A stretch of DNA of 64,000 nucleotides from Thauera humireducens (GCF_001051995.2 NZ_CP014646.1:1054001-1118000); one strand, 5' to 3'; shown: positions 39,923 to 55,885, numbered from the stretch's first letter. Notes: generated by a model not told the origin, from the letters alone. A program made the numbers and translations.

Positions 39923-39973
39923 CGCATACCCGACACGGGTATGCGGCGCCCGGCATGATGCGCGAAGCCGGGC
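39923..39973. promoter_or_regulatory. Two strong hairpins between ligA and galU
   Basis: CGCATACCCG-ACA-CGGGTATGCG (39923-39945) is a perfect 10-bp stem with a 3-base loop, 37 bases upstream of the galU start. A second stem, GCCCGGC/GCCGGGC (39948-39954, 39967-39973), adjoins it. Neither has a T-run. They could end ligA transcription or act as an operator or RNA element for galU. Confidence 0.5.
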
Positions 39974-39982
39974 ATAAAGGCA

Positions 39983-43155
<3,173 letters not shown>

Positions 43156-43183
43156 AGGGGTTCCCGAATTCCTTGCTGTTATT

Positions 43184-46100
43184 TCAGGCTGCCGCCGGCT
43201 CTGCCAGGCGCAGCGCTTCTTCGATGTCGACTTCCACCACGCGCGACACGCCCTGCTCCTGCATCGTCACGCCGACCAGTTGCTGCGCGAACTCCATCGT
43301 GATCTTGCTGTGGCTGATGAAGATGAACTGCGTCTGCGAGGACATGCGCTTGACCATGTTGGCATAGCGTTCAGTGTTCGTATCGTCCAAGGGCGCATCC
43401 ACCTCGTCAAGCATGCAGAACGGCGCCGGATTGAGCTGGAACATCGAAAAGACCAGCGCGATCGCCGTAAGTGCCTTCTCGCCGCCCGACAGCAGGTGGA
43501 TGGAGGTGTTCTTCTTGCCCGGCGGCTGGGCCACGATCTGGATGCCTGCGTCGAGGATCTCGTCGCCGGTCAGCACCAGCTCGGCACGGCCGCCACCGAA
43601 CAGTTGCGGGAACAGCGTCCCGAACTGGCGATTGACGGTATTGTAGGTTTCCTGCAGCTGCTCGCGCGTCTCGCGGTCGATGCGCCGGATCGCATCCTCG
43701 AGCGTCTCGATCGCCTGCAGCAGGTCGTCGGTCTGCGCATCGAGATAGCCCTTGCGTTCGGTCGCGCTGCGCAGTTCGTCGAGTGCAGCGAGGTTGACCG
43801 CGCCGAGTTCCGCAATCTCGCGCGCCAGCCGCGCCACTTCGCGCTGCAGCGCGCTTTCCCGCAGGTCATCGGCAAGTAGCGGCAACAGCGAGGCTTCGTC
43901 GGCCTGAACCTCGACGAGACGCTCGGCGAACTGGGTCACCGCCAGCTCGGTCGCCTGCACGGCCAACCGCAACTCGGCGACGCGATTTCGGATCGGGGCC
44001 GCTTCCTGCTCGACCCGCAGGCGCATTTCCTCGATCTGCTTGAGCCTGGCCGCCGCGTCCTCGAGCGCATCGCGGCGTGCGGCGAGCGCGGCCTCGCGAC
44101 TGACACGCAAGCCCAGCGCACTCTGCAAGGCCTCGAAGCTGCGGCTGTCGTCGGTGGCGTCGAGTTCGGCGCCACGGGTTTCCGTCTCGGCAACGATGCG
44201 CTCGAGCTGCTCCGCGGCCAGCTGCAGGTTGCGTCCGATGTCATCGAGCTTGCCGGCGCACTCGCGCTCGGAAAACTTCGCCTCCTGCAGTTCACGCGCG
44301 GCGGCCTGCTCCAGCGCACGCGCTTCGCGCAAGGCCTGCTCGCGCTCGCGCAGCACTTCCATCGCGGAGTCGAGCCGTTCGCGTTGCAGCTCCGCCAGCT
44401 CGGCCGCGCGCGCCTGCTCCATGCCGGCCCGAGCCAGATGCTCGCGCTCGGTCTGCTCGAGATGGACAAGGTCCTCCAGGTCGCGGGCAAGCTGGCCGCG
44501 GCGCTCCTCGGCGCGGCTGCGCGCCTGCGCAAGCTTGAGCACTTCGACCTGCTCCGCGTGAACCTGCGCCTGCGCGGCCTGGGTGTCACGCCGCAGCGTA
44601 TTGGCCATTTCCTGCAGCGCGGCGGCGGCGGCTTCCGCCGCCAGCAGCGCATCATGCGCGATCCGGGCCTCATCCTCGAGCGCCTGCTGCTGCTCGGCCA
44701 GCGTGTCGATCTCGCGCTGACGTTCGATAACGCCATGGGTGCGGCTGTCCGGTGCCGAATGCGCCAGCGCATCACGCGAGAGGATCTGGCCGTGCGGCCC
44801 GACCAGCACGACGCCCGCGGGCAGCTCACCACGGCGCGCCAGCCAGTCGCCAAGACGCTCGACTGCGAACACCCCGCGCAGGAAACTGGCCAGCAGCGGC
44901 TGCAGACCGGGATCCACGACGGTGATCCGCGCAAGCAGCGGCGTCAGGCCGGCGTAATCGTTCTGCGGGAGCGCGTCCTGCGGGAGCGCGACCGCGTTCC
45001 CGGGCAGCGCGATGGCGAGCGACTCCGGCGGCGCCTCGTCAAGCACCAGCGCGGCGGCCGACACCGCAGCGGCATCGTCGGGTGCCACCAGCGCGGCAAG
45101 ACGCTCGCGCAGCACCGCCTGAACGGCCGCGTCCCAGCCCTCGTCCACACGCAGGCTGCGCCACAGCGGCGGCAGCGCATCCAGCCCGTGTCGCTTGAGC
45201 CAGTCGCCGAGCTTGCCCTGCGACTGCACACGCGCCTGCAACTGCACCAGTGCGTCGCGTCGCGCACGCAACTCGGTGAGCCGGCGCTGCACCGCGCGCT
45301 CGTGTTCAAGCGCAGCCTTCAACGCCGCCTGCGCGTCGGGCTGACGCGCCTGCACCTGCTGCAGTTCCTGCTGCTGAACCTCCAGCGCGTCCTGCAAGGC
45401 CTCGAGCCGCGCCTCGCGCTCGGCCAGCTCGCGCTCGTCGGGTCCGGCAATCGCACCACGCTCGGCCTCGAGGCGTCCCCTGCGCTGCTGCAGGGCCTCG
45501 AGCGCACGCGTCGCGCTGGCACGGTTGGCCTCTTCCACCCGAAGCTGCTGCTCGGTCTGGGCAAGCTCGCGCCGCGCTGCGGCAACGGTCGTGTCGGCCG
45601 CCTGGCGGGCGCTCTCCAGATCGGGCACGCGGTCGGCGATTTCGAAGTGCCGCGCCTCGGCCTGTTCGGCACGCATCGCGGCATTCTCGGCCAGCGCCTG
45701 CCAGCGCTCGCGATCTTCACCCAGCGCCGTTCTCCGTGCCTGCCAGTGGCCGCGGTCGAGCTCGAGTTGCGCGAGGCGGGCTTCGAGTCGCTTGCGCGCC
45801 TCGCCCAGGTGCTGCAGTTCGGTTTCGAGACGGGTCACTTCGGCGCTGACGGCGAAGAGGTCGCTCTGCGCCACATGCACCGCCTCCGAGGCTTCGAAAT
45901 GCGCTTCGCGCGCGCCCTCGACCGCCGCCTCGAGTTCCTGCAGCCGTGCGCTATCGCCCTCGATGCGCTGCGTGGTGGCGTTGAGCTCCTCGCTCAGGCG
46001 CGCGTGCTCGGCCTGCGCCTCGTTGCGCTTGAGCAGCCACAGCAGTTGCTGCTTCTGCACGTGTGCCGCACTGAGCGTGTTGTAGCGTGCCGCCACCTCG

Positions 46101-46735
46101 GCCTGCGCCTCGAGGTGGGCGATGCGCTCGCCCAGTTCCATGCGGATGTCGTCGAGACGGGCGAGATTGTCGCGCGCATCGCGCAAGCGCCCCTCGGTTT
46201 CCTTGCGCCGCTCGCGGTATTTGGTGACGCCGGCCGCCTCCTCGAGGAAGCCGCGGATGTCCTCCGGCTTCGCCTCGATGATGCGCGAGATCATGCCCTG
46301 CTCGATGATCGCGTAGGCCCGCGGCCCGAGCCCGGTGCCGAGGAACAGGTCGATCACGTCCTTGCGCCGGACGTGAACGTTGTTGATGTAGTAGGTCGAC
46401 TCGCCCGAGCGATCCAGCACGCGCTTGACCGAGATCTCGGTGTAGCGCGACCACTGCCCGGCCGCGCGTCCCTCGGCGTTGTCGAACACGAGCTCGACAC
46501 TGGCGCGCGACACCGGCTTGCGCGTGGTCGAGCCGTTGAAGATCACGTCCTGCATCGACTCGCCCCGCAGCGCCGAAGCCCGCGTCTCGCCCAGCACCCA
46601 GCGCACCGCATCGATGATGTTGGACTTGCCGCAGCCATTGGGCCCGACGACGCCGACAAGGTTGCCCGGCGTGATCACCGTGGTGGGATCGACGAAGGTC
46701 TTGAACCCAGCGAGTTTTAGCTTGGACAGGCGCAC
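43184..46735 (-). CDS. smc: Chromosome segregation protein SMC
   Basis: An 1183-residue condensin ATPase. The N-terminal head has Walker A GPNGCGKSN near 32-40. Long Glu/Arg/Ala-rich coiled coils flank a hinge (about 500-660). The C-terminal head has the ABC signature LLSGGEKALTAIALVFS and Walker B CMLDEVDAPLDD. The GTG at 46735 (V-R-L-S-K-L-K-L-A-G-F-K) is used because family members begin exactly there; the frame extends to 46855 but that part is unlike SMC. No strong ribosome site is visible. Confidence 0.94.
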   Translation of the reverse strand: MRLSKLKLAGFKTFVDPTTVITPGNLVGVVGPNGCGKSNIIDAVRWVLGETRASALRGESMQDVIFNGSTTRKPVSRASVELVFDNAEGRAAGQWSRYTEISVKRVLDRSGESTYYINNVHVRRKDVIDLFLGTGLGPRAYAIIEQGMISRIIEAKPEDIRGFLEEAAGVTKYRERRKETEGRLRDARDNLARLDDIRMELGERIAHLEAQAEVAARYNTLSAAHVQKQQLLWLLKRNEAQAEHARLSEELNATTQRIEGDSARLQELEAAVEGAREAHFEASEAVHVAQSDLFAVSAEVTRLETELQHLGEARKRLEARLAQLELDRGHWQARRTALGEDRERWQALAENAAMRAEQAEARHFEIADRVPDLESARQAADTTVAAARRELAQTEQQLRVEEANRASATRALEALQQRRGRLEAERGAIAGPDERELAEREARLEALQDALEVQQQELQQVQARQPDAQAALKAALEHERAVQRRLTELRARRDALVQLQARVQSQGKLGDWLKRHGLDALPPLWRSLRVDEGWDAAVQAVLRERLAALVAPDDAAAVSAAALVLDEAPPESLAIALPGNAVALPQDALPQNDYAGLTPLLARITVVDPGLQPLLASFLRGVFAVERLGDWLARRGELPAGVVLVGPHGQILSRDALAHSAPDSRTHGVIERQREIDTLAEQQQALEDEARIAHDALLAAEAAAAALQEMANTLRRDTQAAQAQVHAEQVEVLKLAQARSRAEERRGQLARDLEDLVHLEQTEREHLARAGMEQARAAELAELQRERLDSAMEVLREREQALREARALEQAAARELQEAKFSERECAGKLDDIGRNLQLAAEQLERIVAETETRGAELDATDDSRSFEALQSALGLRVSREAALAARRDALEDAAARLKQIEEMRLRVEQEAAPIRNRVAELRLAVQATELAVTQFAERLVEVQADEASLLPLLADDLRESALQREVARLAREIAELGAVNLAALDELRSATERKGYLDAQTDDLLQAIETLEDAIRRIDRETREQLQETYNTVNRQFGTLFPQLFGGGRAELVLTGDEILDAGIQIVAQPPGKKNTSIHLLSGGEKALTAIALVFSMFQLNPAPFCMLDEVDAPLDDTNTERYANMVKRMSSQTQFIFISHSKITMEFAQQLVGVTMQEQGVSRVVEVDIEEALRLAEPAAA

Positions 46736-46896
46736 GTCGACGAGGGATTCTGAACCACACCCCAAGGGGCGAAACGGCAGTTGAAGGGAGCCGGCGGTAT
46801 GGCCTGCTGGGGCGCCGGCAAGGCGCAGCATGATAACATCACCGCCCCTCCCCACTCTGCTGCGCCGGCGGTCTGCCGCGCGGATTTTGTGCCAAA

Positions 46897-48090
46897 GTGA
46901 ATCCGAATCTCGCCCGCCTCCAGACCTATCCCTTCGAGAAGCTGCGCGCGCTGTTCGCCGGCATCACCCCGCCTGCCGACCTGAGTCCGATCCGCCTGTC
47001 GATCGGCGAGCCGCAGCACCCGACGCCCGGCTTCATCCGCCAGACACTGGCGGACAACCTCGGCGGGCTGTCGAGCTACCCGCTGACCCTGGGCAGCGAT
47101 GCGCTGCGCAACGCGATCGCGCACTGGCTCGAGCGCCGCTACGGCCTGCCGAAGATCGACGCCGCAAGCCAGGTGGTGCCGGTCAACGGAACGCGCGAAG
47201 CGCTGTTCGCGTTCTGCCAGTGCGTGGTCGACGGGACCCGGCCCGGCGCCAAGGTGCTATGCCCGAACCCCTTCTACCAGATCTACGAAGGCGCGGCCTA
47301 CCTGGCCGGGGCGGAGCCGATCTTCCTCAATCACCTGCCCGAGAACGGCTTTGCCTCCGACTTCGACGCGATCGACGAGGCCACCTGGCGCGGCGTGCAA
47401 CTCGTCTATGTCTGCTCCCCCGGCAACCCGACCGGCCGTGTGCTGTCGCTCGACGAGTGGAAGCACCTGTTCGAGCTTTCCGACCGCCACGGCTTCATCA
47501 TCGCCGCCGACGAGTGCTATTCCGAGATCTACTTCGACGACGACGCCAAGCCGATCGGCGGCCTGGAGGCAGCCTGGCGACTGGGACGGACGGACTTCCG
47601 CAACATCGTCATGTTCTCCAGCCTGTCCAAGCGCTCGAACGTGCCGGGCATGCGTTCGGGCTTCGTCGCGGGCGACGCGAAGCTCCTCAAGGACTTCGTG
47701 CTCTACCGCACCTACCACGGCTGCCAGATGAGCCCGCCGGTGCAGGCGGCGTCGGTGGTGGCGTGGAACGACGAGGTGCACGTCGAGGAAAACCGCCGCC
47801 TGTATCGCGACAAGTTCGCCCGCATCACGCCGATGCTGCAGCCCTGGCTGCCGGTCGAGTTGCCCGACGCCGGTTTCTACTACTGGATGCGCACGCCGCT
47901 GCCGGACACCGAGTTCGCCCGCCGTCTGCAGGCCGAATATAATGTGACCGTCCTGCCTGGCAGCTACCTCGCCCGCGAATCCAACGGCATCAACCCGGGC
48001 GACGGGTTCGTCCGCATCGCGCTGGTGGCCGACACCCACGAATGTGTCGAGGCCGCACAGCGCATCATCGACTTCTGCAAGACCCTCTGA
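46897..48090 (+). CDS. dapC: Succinyldiaminopimelate transaminase
   Basis: A PLP aminotransferase of the lysine/diaminopimelate succinylase branch, 397 residues with a GTG start. Visible are the substrate-side [11 protein letters not shown] (about 35-45), [16 protein letters not shown] (about 172-187), [11 protein letters not shown] (about 204-214), the PLP Lys in [16 protein letters not shown] (about 246-261) and the C-terminal Arg in FVRIALV. It heads the dapC-dapD-pilU-dapE-prmB run and diverges from smc. Confidence 0.92.
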   Translation: MNPNLARLQTYPFEKLRALFAGITPPADLSPIRLSIGEPQHPTPGFIRQTLADNLGGLSSYPLTLGSDALRNAIAHWLERRYGLPKIDAASQVVPVNGTREALFAFCQCVVDGTRPGAKVLCPNPFYQIYEGAAYLAGAEPIFLNHLPENGFASDFDAIDEATWRGVQLVYVCSPGNPTGRVLSLDEWKHLFELSDRHGFIIAADECYSEIYFDDDAKPIGGLEAAWRLGRTDFRNIVMFSSLSKRSNVPGMRSGFVAGDAKLLKDFVLYRTYHGCQMSPPVQAASVVAWNDEVHVEENRRLYRDKFARITPMLQPWLPVELPDAGFYYWMRTPLPDTEFARRLQAEYNVTVLPGSYLARESNGINPGDGFVRIALVADTHECVEAAQRIIDFCKTL

Positions 48091-48104
48091 GAGAGACTTT
48101 CCCC

Positions 48105-48926
48105 ATGCACGCTCTGCAACAGATCATCGACGACGCCTTCGAGAACCGCGCCAGTCTGTCGCCCACCTCCGCCCCTGCCGAGATTCGCAACGCGGTCGAA
48201 GAGGTGATCGCCGGCCTCGACACCGGCACGCTGCGCGTCGCCGAGAAGAAGGACGGTCAATGGGTGGTGAACCAGTGGATCAAGAAGGCGGTACTGATCT
48301 CCTTCCGTCTGCGCGACAACGAGGTCGTCCAGGCCGGCGGCCTCAACTTCTACGACAAGGTCGCGACCAAGTTCGGCGACTACACGCCGGAGCAGTTCCG
48401 CGAAGGCGGCTTCCGCGTCGTTCCGCCGGCCGTCGCGCGCAAGGGCAGCTTCATCGGCAAGAACGTCGTCCTGATGCCGTCGTATGTGAACATCGGTGCC
48501 TACGTCGATGAAGGCACGATGGTCGACACCTGGGCCACCGTCGGCTCCTGCGCCCAGATCGGCAAGAACGTTCACCTGTCGGGCGGCGTCGGCATCGGTG
48601 GCGTGCTCGAGCCGGTCCAGGCCGGACCAGTGATCATCGAGGACAACGTGTTCGTCGGTGCGCGCTCCGAAGTGGTCGAAGGCGTCATCATCGAGGAGAA
48701 CGCGGTGCTGTCGATGGGTGTGTATATCGGCCAGAGCACCAAGATCTACGACCGCGAGACGGGCGAGGTCACCTATGGCCGCGTGCCGTCGGGTGCCGTC
48801 GTGGTGCCGGGCAGCCTGCCCTCGGCCTGCGGCAAGTACAGCCTGTACTGCGCCGTCATCGTGAAGAAGGTCGATGCGCAGACCCGCGCCAAGACCGGCA
48901 TCAACGAACTGCTGCGCGGCGCCTGA
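48105..48926 (+). CDS. dapD: Tetrahydrodipicolinate N-succinyltransferase
   Basis: Adds succinyl from succinyl-CoA to tetrahydrodipicolinate, the committed step of the succinylase branch. The 273 residues match E. coli DapD (274). A helical N-terminal domain precedes a left-handed beta-helix with [35 protein letters not shown] (about 108-142), and [15 protein letters not shown] follows near 227-241. The ATG at 48105 lies 14 bases after dapC, with a GAGAGA ribosome site. Confidence 0.96.
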   Translation: MHALQQIIDDAFENRASLSPTSAPAEIRNAVEEVIAGLDTGTLRVAEKKDGQWVVNQWIKKAVLISFRLRDNEVVQAGGLNFYDKVATKFGDYTPEQFREGGFRVVPPAVARKGSFIGKNVVLMPSYVNIGAYVDEGTMVDTWATVGSCAQIGKNVHLSGGVGIGGVLEPVQAGPVIIEDNVFVGARSEVVEGVIIEENAVLSMGVYIGQSTKIYDRETGEVTYGRVPSGAVVVPGSLPSACGKYSLYCAVIVKKVDAQTRAKTGINELLRGA

Positions 48927-48998
48927 TCGCGTTTTCGACCACGGGGGCCGTGATCCCGCGATCCCAGCCCCATCGCGAACCATGAGGATGACGAGGCC

Positions 48999-51340
<2,342 letters not shown>

Positions 51341-51366
51341 ACCCGCTCCAACGCGAGAATGAATCC

Positions 51367-52341
51367 ATGACTCAGCTTCACGAACACGCGCACGACGACC
51401 ATCAACATCATGACGATGGTGATCACGACCACGAACACGAGCATGGCCCGCTGGCCGAGCTGGTTACCGTGCGCGACTGGTTGCGCTACGCCGTCACCCG
51501 CTTCAACCGCAGCGGCATCTTCTGCGGCCACGGCGTCACCGACACCTTTGACGAGGCCGCCTGGCTGCTGCTTGGTTCGCTGGCGCTGCCGCTCGATCGC
51601 CTCGAGCCCTTCCTCGACGCCTGCATCCCCGGTGACGAACGCGTGGCGCTGCTCGACGCGATCGAGCAGCGTGCCGACGATCGCCTGCCCACGGCCTACA
51701 TCCTTGGCGAAGCTTGGCTGGGCGACTTCCGTTTCTCGGTTGACCAGCGTGTGATCGTGCCGCGCTCCTTCTTCGCCGAGTTGCTGGAAGACGGTCTGGT
51801 GCCGTGGATCGATGACCCCGAAACGGTCGGCAGCGCGCTGGACATGTGCACCGGCTCCGGCTGCCTCGCGATCCTGATGGCCCATGCCTTCCCGAATGCC
51901 GAGATCACCGGCGCGGACCTGTCCGAAGACGCACTCGATGTCGCACGGCAGAACGTGGCCGACTACGGCCTGGAGGATCGCGTCGAACTGGTCAACACCG
52001 ACGTCTTCTCCGCCCTCGATGGCCGGCGTTACGACCTCATCCTCAGCAACCCGCCCTATGTGACGGGCGCAGACATGGATGCACTGCCACCCGAGTACCT
52101 GCACGAACCCCGCATGGCGCTCGCCGCCGGCGACGATGGTCTCGACATTGTACGCAAGCTCATCGACGAAGGCGCAGCCCACCTCAACGCCGGCGGCATC
52201 CTGGCGGTCGAGGTCGGTCACAACCGGACAATCGTCGAGGAGGCGTTCCCGGAACTGCCCTTCAACTGGCTCTCCACCCGCGGCGGTGACGACATGGTGT
52301 TCGTGCTGCGGCGCGAGGACTTGCCAGGCGGCGGGGATTGA
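51367..52341 (+). CDS. prmB: 50S ribosomal protein L3 glutamine methyltransferase PrmB, with His/Asp-rich N-terminal tail
   Basis: Methylates the side chain of a Gln in ribosomal protein L3. The 324-residue protein has a helical N-terminal domain (about 28-130) and a Rossmann methyltransferase domain with SALDMCTGSGCLAIL (about 157-171) and the Gln-binding SNPPYVTG. Oddity: residues 5-26 hold ten His and nine Asp/Glu with almost nothing else, a tail like those of metal chaperones and not part of the core fold. The ATG at 51367 may be misplaced, but the next in-frame ATG is far inside the domain. Confidence 0.92.
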   Translation: MTQLHEHAHDDHQHHDDGDHDHEHEHGPLAELVTVRDWLRYAVTRFNRSGIFCGHGVTDTFDEAAWLLLGSLALPLDRLEPFLDACIPGDERVALLDAIEQRADDRLPTAYILGEAWLGDFRFSVDQRVIVPRSFFAELLEDGLVPWIDDPETVGSALDMCTGSGCLAILMAHAFPNAEITGADLSEDALDVARQNVADYGLEDRVELVNTDVFSALDGRRYDLILSNPPYVTGADMDALPPEYLHEPRMALAAGDDGLDIVRKLIDEGAAHLNAGGILAVEVGHNRTIVEEAFPELPFNWLSTRGGDDMVFVLRREDLPGGGD

Positions 52342-52380
52342 TCGACGCTGTCGACACGGCAACTGGGGAGCAAGGAACAC

Positions 52381-52839
52381 ATGCCCAACGAACGCCCGAT
52401 CCTGCTGGTCGAGGACAACCCCGACGACGAGGCGCTGACGCTGCATGCATTCTCGCGCAACCGCATCACCAACCCTGTGGTCGTGGTGCATGACGGCGTC
52501 GAAGCCATCGACTACCTGTTCGGGACGGGCACCTACGCCGGACGCGACCTCAGGGTCATGCCGGCGGTGGTGCTGCTCGACCTGAAGCTGCCGCGTATCG
52601 ACGGGCTGGAGGTCCTGCGGCGAATTCGCGCGGACGCACGTACGACCCTGCTGCCGGTCGTGGTGCTGACCACCTCGCGCGAAACCCTCGATCTGCAACA
52701 GGCATACAACCTCGGTGCCAACAGCTACATCCGCAAGCCGGTGGATTTCGACCGTTTCCAGGAGGTCATTGCCCTCCTCGGCCGCTATTGGCTGAGCCTC
52801 AACGAGAGCGTCGAGGCGAGCGCCGGCGCCGCCTACTAG
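52381..52839 (+). CDS. Single-domain response regulator, Rcp1-like
   Basis: A 152-residue stand-alone receiver domain. The acidic pocket is E11-D12, the phosphorylation site is D67 in VVLLDLKLPRIDG, the switch Thr is in VVLTTSR (T97/T98), and K119 is in YIRKPVDF. The insertion DYLFGTGTYAGRD between strands 2 and 3 is typical of the Rcp1 (phytochrome-partner) group of receivers. No histidine kinase lies nearby, so the partner is unknown. It is 39 bases after prmB. Confidence 0.9.
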   Translation: MPNERPILLVEDNPDDEALTLHAFSRNRITNPVVVVHDGVEAIDYLFGTGTYAGRDLRVMPAVVLLDLKLPRIDGLEVLRRIRADARTTLLPVVVLTTSRETLDLQQAYNLGANSYIRKPVDFDRFQEVIALLGRYWLSLNESVEASAGAAY

Positions 52840-52848
52840 GTCGGTCGG

Positions 52849-52867
52849 GCCGGGAGGCTCTGCCGGC
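52849..52867. terminator. Hairpin between convergent genes
   Basis: GCCGG (52849-52853) and CCGGC (52863-52867) can pair around a 9-base loop, with a second small stem GCAGC/GCTGC just after (52866-52880). It lies in the 45-base convergent spacer between the response regulator and iscX. No T-run. Confidence 0.3.
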
Positions 52868-52884
52868 AGCGTTCTGCTGCGCTG

Positions 52885-53079
52885 TCAGGCGACCTCGTCG
52901 ATCCAGGCCTGCTGGATTCCTTCGAGGATGCGCTCACCGCAGCGCTTCGGGTCGTCGTCGAACTCGGGCAGTTCGAGCACCCAGTTCATCAGATCGACGA
53001 AGTTAAGCCGTGTCGGATCGACATCGGGACGGCTGTCGGCCAGCTGGATCGCAATTTCCTGCACATCGGTCCACTTCAT
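52885..53079 (-). CDS. iscX: Fe-S cluster assembly protein IscX
   Basis: A 64-residue acidic protein (MKWTDVQEIAIQLADS, DVDPTRLNFVDLMNWV, WIDEVA) of the IscX/YfhJ family. It binds IscS and iron and tunes cluster synthesis. It is the last gene of the isc operon; its start is one base from the fdx stop. The size matches E. coli IscX (66). Confidence 0.93.
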   Translation of the reverse strand: MKWTDVQEIAIQLADSRPDVDPTRLNFVDLMNWVLELPEFDDDPKRCGERILEGIQQAWIDEVA

Positions 53080-53080
53080 C

Positions 53081-53422
53081 TCAGTGTTTTCCTTCGCGGG
53101 CCATGTTGATCGTGTAACGCGGGATCTCGACCACCAGCGGCGTTTCGCCGACCTGGACCTGGCACGACAGGCGGGACTGCGGCTCCAGCCCCCAGGCCTT
53201 GTCGAGCAGATCCTCCTCATCGTCCGAGGCGGCCTCGAGGGCATTGAAACCTTCGCGCACGATCACGTGGCAGGTGGTGCAGGCACAGGACATCTCGCAC
53301 GCGTGCTCGATGTCTATGCCATTCTCGAGCAGGCTCTCGCAGATGGTCTGGCCCGGGCGGGCCTCGATCACGCTGCCGTCCGGGCAGAGTTCGACGTGGG
53401 GAAGAACGATGATCTGGGTCAT
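53081..53422 (-). CDS. fdx: ISC-system [2Fe-2S] ferredoxin
   Basis: A 113-residue adrenodoxin-type ferredoxin supplying electrons for cluster assembly. The cluster ligands are C42, C48 and C51 (C-x5-C-x2-C in EHACEMSCACTTCH) and C87 (LSCQV). The ATG at 53422 (MTQIIVLPH) lies 7 bases after hscA; an in-frame ATG at 53446 overlaps hscA and is less likely. Confidence 0.95.
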   Translation of the reverse strand: MTQIIVLPHVELCPDGSVIEARPGQTICESLLENGIDIEHACEMSCACTTCHVIVREGFNALEAASDDEEDLLDKAWGLEPQSRLSCQVQVGETPLVVEIPRYTINMAREGKH

Positions 53423-53429
53423 GAGTGGG

Positions 53430-55298
53430 TCAGAGTTCGAGTTCATCTACTTTGTGACCGGCCAGCGCGCTACGGATGCTGTTGTCCATGCGCCGGGCGG
53501 CAAATTCATCGGTGGCGCGGGCGAAAGCATCGATGCCCGTCTTTATCGCACGGTGGTCTTCGCCCTCGCGCAACACGCGCAGGCGGGCGATCGCCGCGTC
53601 GACCGCCACACGTTCGTCGCCGTCGAGCAGATGCCCGTCCTTGGCCAGCGCCTGTTCGGCAGCTTCGATCACGCGTTCAGCCTCCACCTGTTGCTCGCGC
53701 AACGCGCGCAGCGCCATGTCGTCGCCGGCGTGCTCCACGCCCGACTTCAGCATCTCGGCGATTTCGTCGTCCGACAGGCCGTAGGATGGCTTGACCAGCA
53801 CGCTGGCCTCGACACCGGAGGACATCTCGCGCGCCGAAACCGACAGCAGACCGTCGGCGTCCACCTGGAAGGTGACGCGGATGCGGGCCGCACCGGCCAC
53901 CATCGGCGGAATGCCGCGCAGTTCGAAACGGGCGAGCGAGCGGCAGTCGGCCACGAGCTCGCGTTCGCCCTGCACGACGTGGAAGGCCATCGCGGTCTGG
54001 CCGTCCTTGAAGGTGGTGAACTCCTGTGCACGCGCGATCGGGAGCGTCGAATTGCGTGGCACGACCTTCTCGACCAGGCCACCCATGGTCTCGAGGCCCA
54101 GCGACAGCGGGATCACGTCGAGCAGGAGCCAGTCGTCCTGTTCCGCGCGGTTGCCCGCCAGCGCATTGGCCTGCATCGCTGCGCCCAGTGCGACCACCTT
54201 GTCCGGGTCGAGGTTGGTCAGCGGTTCCTGGCCGAAGAAGTTTGCGACCGCGCGCTGGATGTGCGGCATGCGGGTCGCACCGCCGACCATCACCACACCC
54301 TTGATTTCCTCGGGTGTGAGGCCTGCGTCGCGCAGCGCCTTGCGCACCGGCGTCAGCGTCTTCTGCACAAGGTGACGGGTCATTTCCGCGAACTCGTCGC
54401 GCGTGATGACCAGATCGACCTCCTCGCCGGAGCCGAGCACCAGATGCACCGGCGCCTCCTCGCACGAAGTCAGCAGTTCCTTGACCTCGCGCGCCTTCAT
54501 CTGCAGGCGGCGGGCATCCTCGAGCGAAGGCGGGTCGATGTCGGCACGCTCCAGGATCGAGCAGAACAGCCGGTGATCGAAATCGTCGCCGCCCAGCGCG
54601 GCATCGCCATTGGTCGACAGCACTTCGAACACGCCCCGGGACAGCTTCAGGATCGACAGGTCGAAGGTGCCGCCGCCGAGGTCATAGACGGCATAGACGC
54701 CTTCGGCCGCATTGTCCAGGCCGTAGGCAACGGCGGCTGCCGTGGGCTCGTTGAGCAAGCGCAGGACGTCCACACCGGCGAGCTTTGCCGCGTCCTTGGT
54801 CGCCTGACGCTGGGCATCGTCGAAATAGGCCGGGACGGTGATGACCGCGCCGGTCAGCGGGCCACCTAGGCTGGCCTCGGCGCGGTCGCGCAGCACGCGC
54901 AGCACCTCCGCCGACATTTCCACCGGGCTCTTGACCCCCTGCACCGTACGCAGGCGCACCATGCCGACGCCGTCCTCGAAGTCGTAGGGCATCGTCTCGA
55001 CGTGCGCCACGTCCTTCAGGCCACGCCCCATGAAGCGCTTGACCGACACGATCGTGTTGCGCGGGTCGGTGGCCTGGGCCTTGGCGGCCGCCTGTCCGAC
55101 CTCGATGCGCCCATCGGCACAATACCGAACCACCGACGGCAGCATGGTGCGGCCAGACTCGTCAGGCAGGCACACGGCGATGCCGTTGCGGACGGTGGCG
55201 ACGAGCGAGTTGGTCGTCCCGAGATCAATACCCACCGCGAGCCGATGCTTGTGGGGCTCGGTGGACATGCCGGGTTCGGCAATTTGCAGCAGAGCCAT
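53430..55298 (-). CDS. hscA: Hsp70-type chaperone HscA
   Basis: A 622-residue Hsp70 specialised for IscU. The nucleotide-binding domain starts [13 protein letters not shown] (about 23-35), with [15 protein letters not shown] near 211-225 and [13 protein letters not shown] near 338-350. The substrate domain (about 395-540) and a helical lid follow. HscA lets IscU transfer its cluster by binding the LPPVK motif seen in IscU here. It follows hscB with a 22-base gap. Confidence 0.95.
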   Translation of the reverse strand: MALLQIAEPGMSTEPHKHRLAVGIDLGTTNSLVATVRNGIAVCLPDESGRTMLPSVVRYCADGRIEVGQAAAKAQATDPRNTIVSVKRFMGRGLKDVAHVETMPYDFEDGVGMVRLRTVQGVKSPVEMSAEVLRVLRDRAEASLGGPLTGAVITVPAYFDDAQRQATKDAAKLAGVDVLRLLNEPTAAAVAYGLDNAAEGVYAVYDLGGGTFDLSILKLSRGVFEVLSTNGDAALGGDDFDHRLFCSILERADIDPPSLEDARRLQMKAREVKELLTSCEEAPVHLVLGSGEEVDLVITRDEFAEMTRHLVQKTLTPVRKALRDAGLTPEEIKGVVMVGGATRMPHIQRAVANFFGQEPLTNLDPDKVVALGAAMQANALAGNRAEQDDWLLLDVIPLSLGLETMGGLVEKVVPRNSTLPIARAQEFTTFKDGQTAMAFHVVQGERELVADCRSLARFELRGIPPMVAGAARIRVTFQVDADGLLSVSAREMSSGVEASVLVKPSYGLSDDEIAEMLKSGVEHAGDDMALRALREQQVEAERVIEAAEQALAKDGHLLDGDERVAVDAAIARLRVLREGEDHRAIKTGIDAFARATDEFAARRMDNSIRSALAGHKVDELEL

Positions 55299-55320
55299 TG
55301 GGGTTTCGTGCCTCTTGTTA

Positions 55321-55854
55321 TCAGCCTTCGAGTGCGAGCAGCGCCTCGTCGATCTCGTGCTGGAGTTTCTCGATGAACATCAGCCGACGCACGGTGTCGG
55401 CTGCTTCGGTGTATGCATGATCTTCGTCGAGCTGGCGGCCAAGCTCGGTGCGAACGTCGCGCGCATGATGCAGCAGGCGCATGTGGAGTTGCTCGAGTTC
55501 CTCGACCTCACCGGCCGCGCGCGCCTCTTCGACCGCTTCGCGCCACTCCATCTGCTCCATCAGGAACTCGGGCGCCATCGCGGTATTGGTCTCGATGGCG
55601 GCATCGACGCCCGCGAGGACCAGCAGGTACTGCGCACGCGCTAGCGGCTTCTTCAGCGTACGAAACCCTTCGTTGACGCGCGTCGCCCACTGCATCGCCC
55701 GACGCTTGTCGGCGTCGGGCAGGTGGGCGTAGCGATCCGGATGAACCTGCGACTGCAGGCGATGCCACGCCGCCTCGAGCGAGGCCTCGTCGAGCGCGTA
55801 GCGGCGCGGCAGCCCGAAGAGGGTGAAGTAGTCCTGGGTGAGGTCGATGCTCAT
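55321..55854 (-). CDS. hscB: J-domain co-chaperone HscB
   Basis: A 177-residue co-chaperone that brings IscU to HscA and stimulates its ATPase. The J domain (about 1-75) has the HPD triplet at 38-40 (VHPDRYAH), and a C-terminal three-helix domain binds IscU. It lies between iscA (31-base gap) and hscA. Length and layout match E. coli HscB (171). Confidence 0.94.
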   Translation of the reverse strand: MSIDLTQDYFTLFGLPRRYALDEASLEAAWHRLQSQVHPDRYAHLPDADKRRAMQWATRVNEGFRTLKKPLARAQYLLVLAGVDAAIETNTAMAPEFLMEQMEWREAVEEARAAGEVEELEQLHMRLLHHARDVRTELGRQLDEDHAYTEAADTVRRLMFIEKLQHEIDEALLALEG

Positions 55855-55885
55855 GCAATCTCGGCGGGAAAACGCGGTCGCCGCA

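Noticed and set aside
44384..46720. 778-codon plus-strand frame opposite smc
   Set aside because: Leu/Arg/Gly-rich antisense image of the SMC coiled coils, without family features.
43184..46855. SMC started at 46855
   Set aside because: The extra 40 residues have no resemblance to SMC; the GTG at 46735 begins exactly at the conserved V/M-RLSKLKLAGFKTF.
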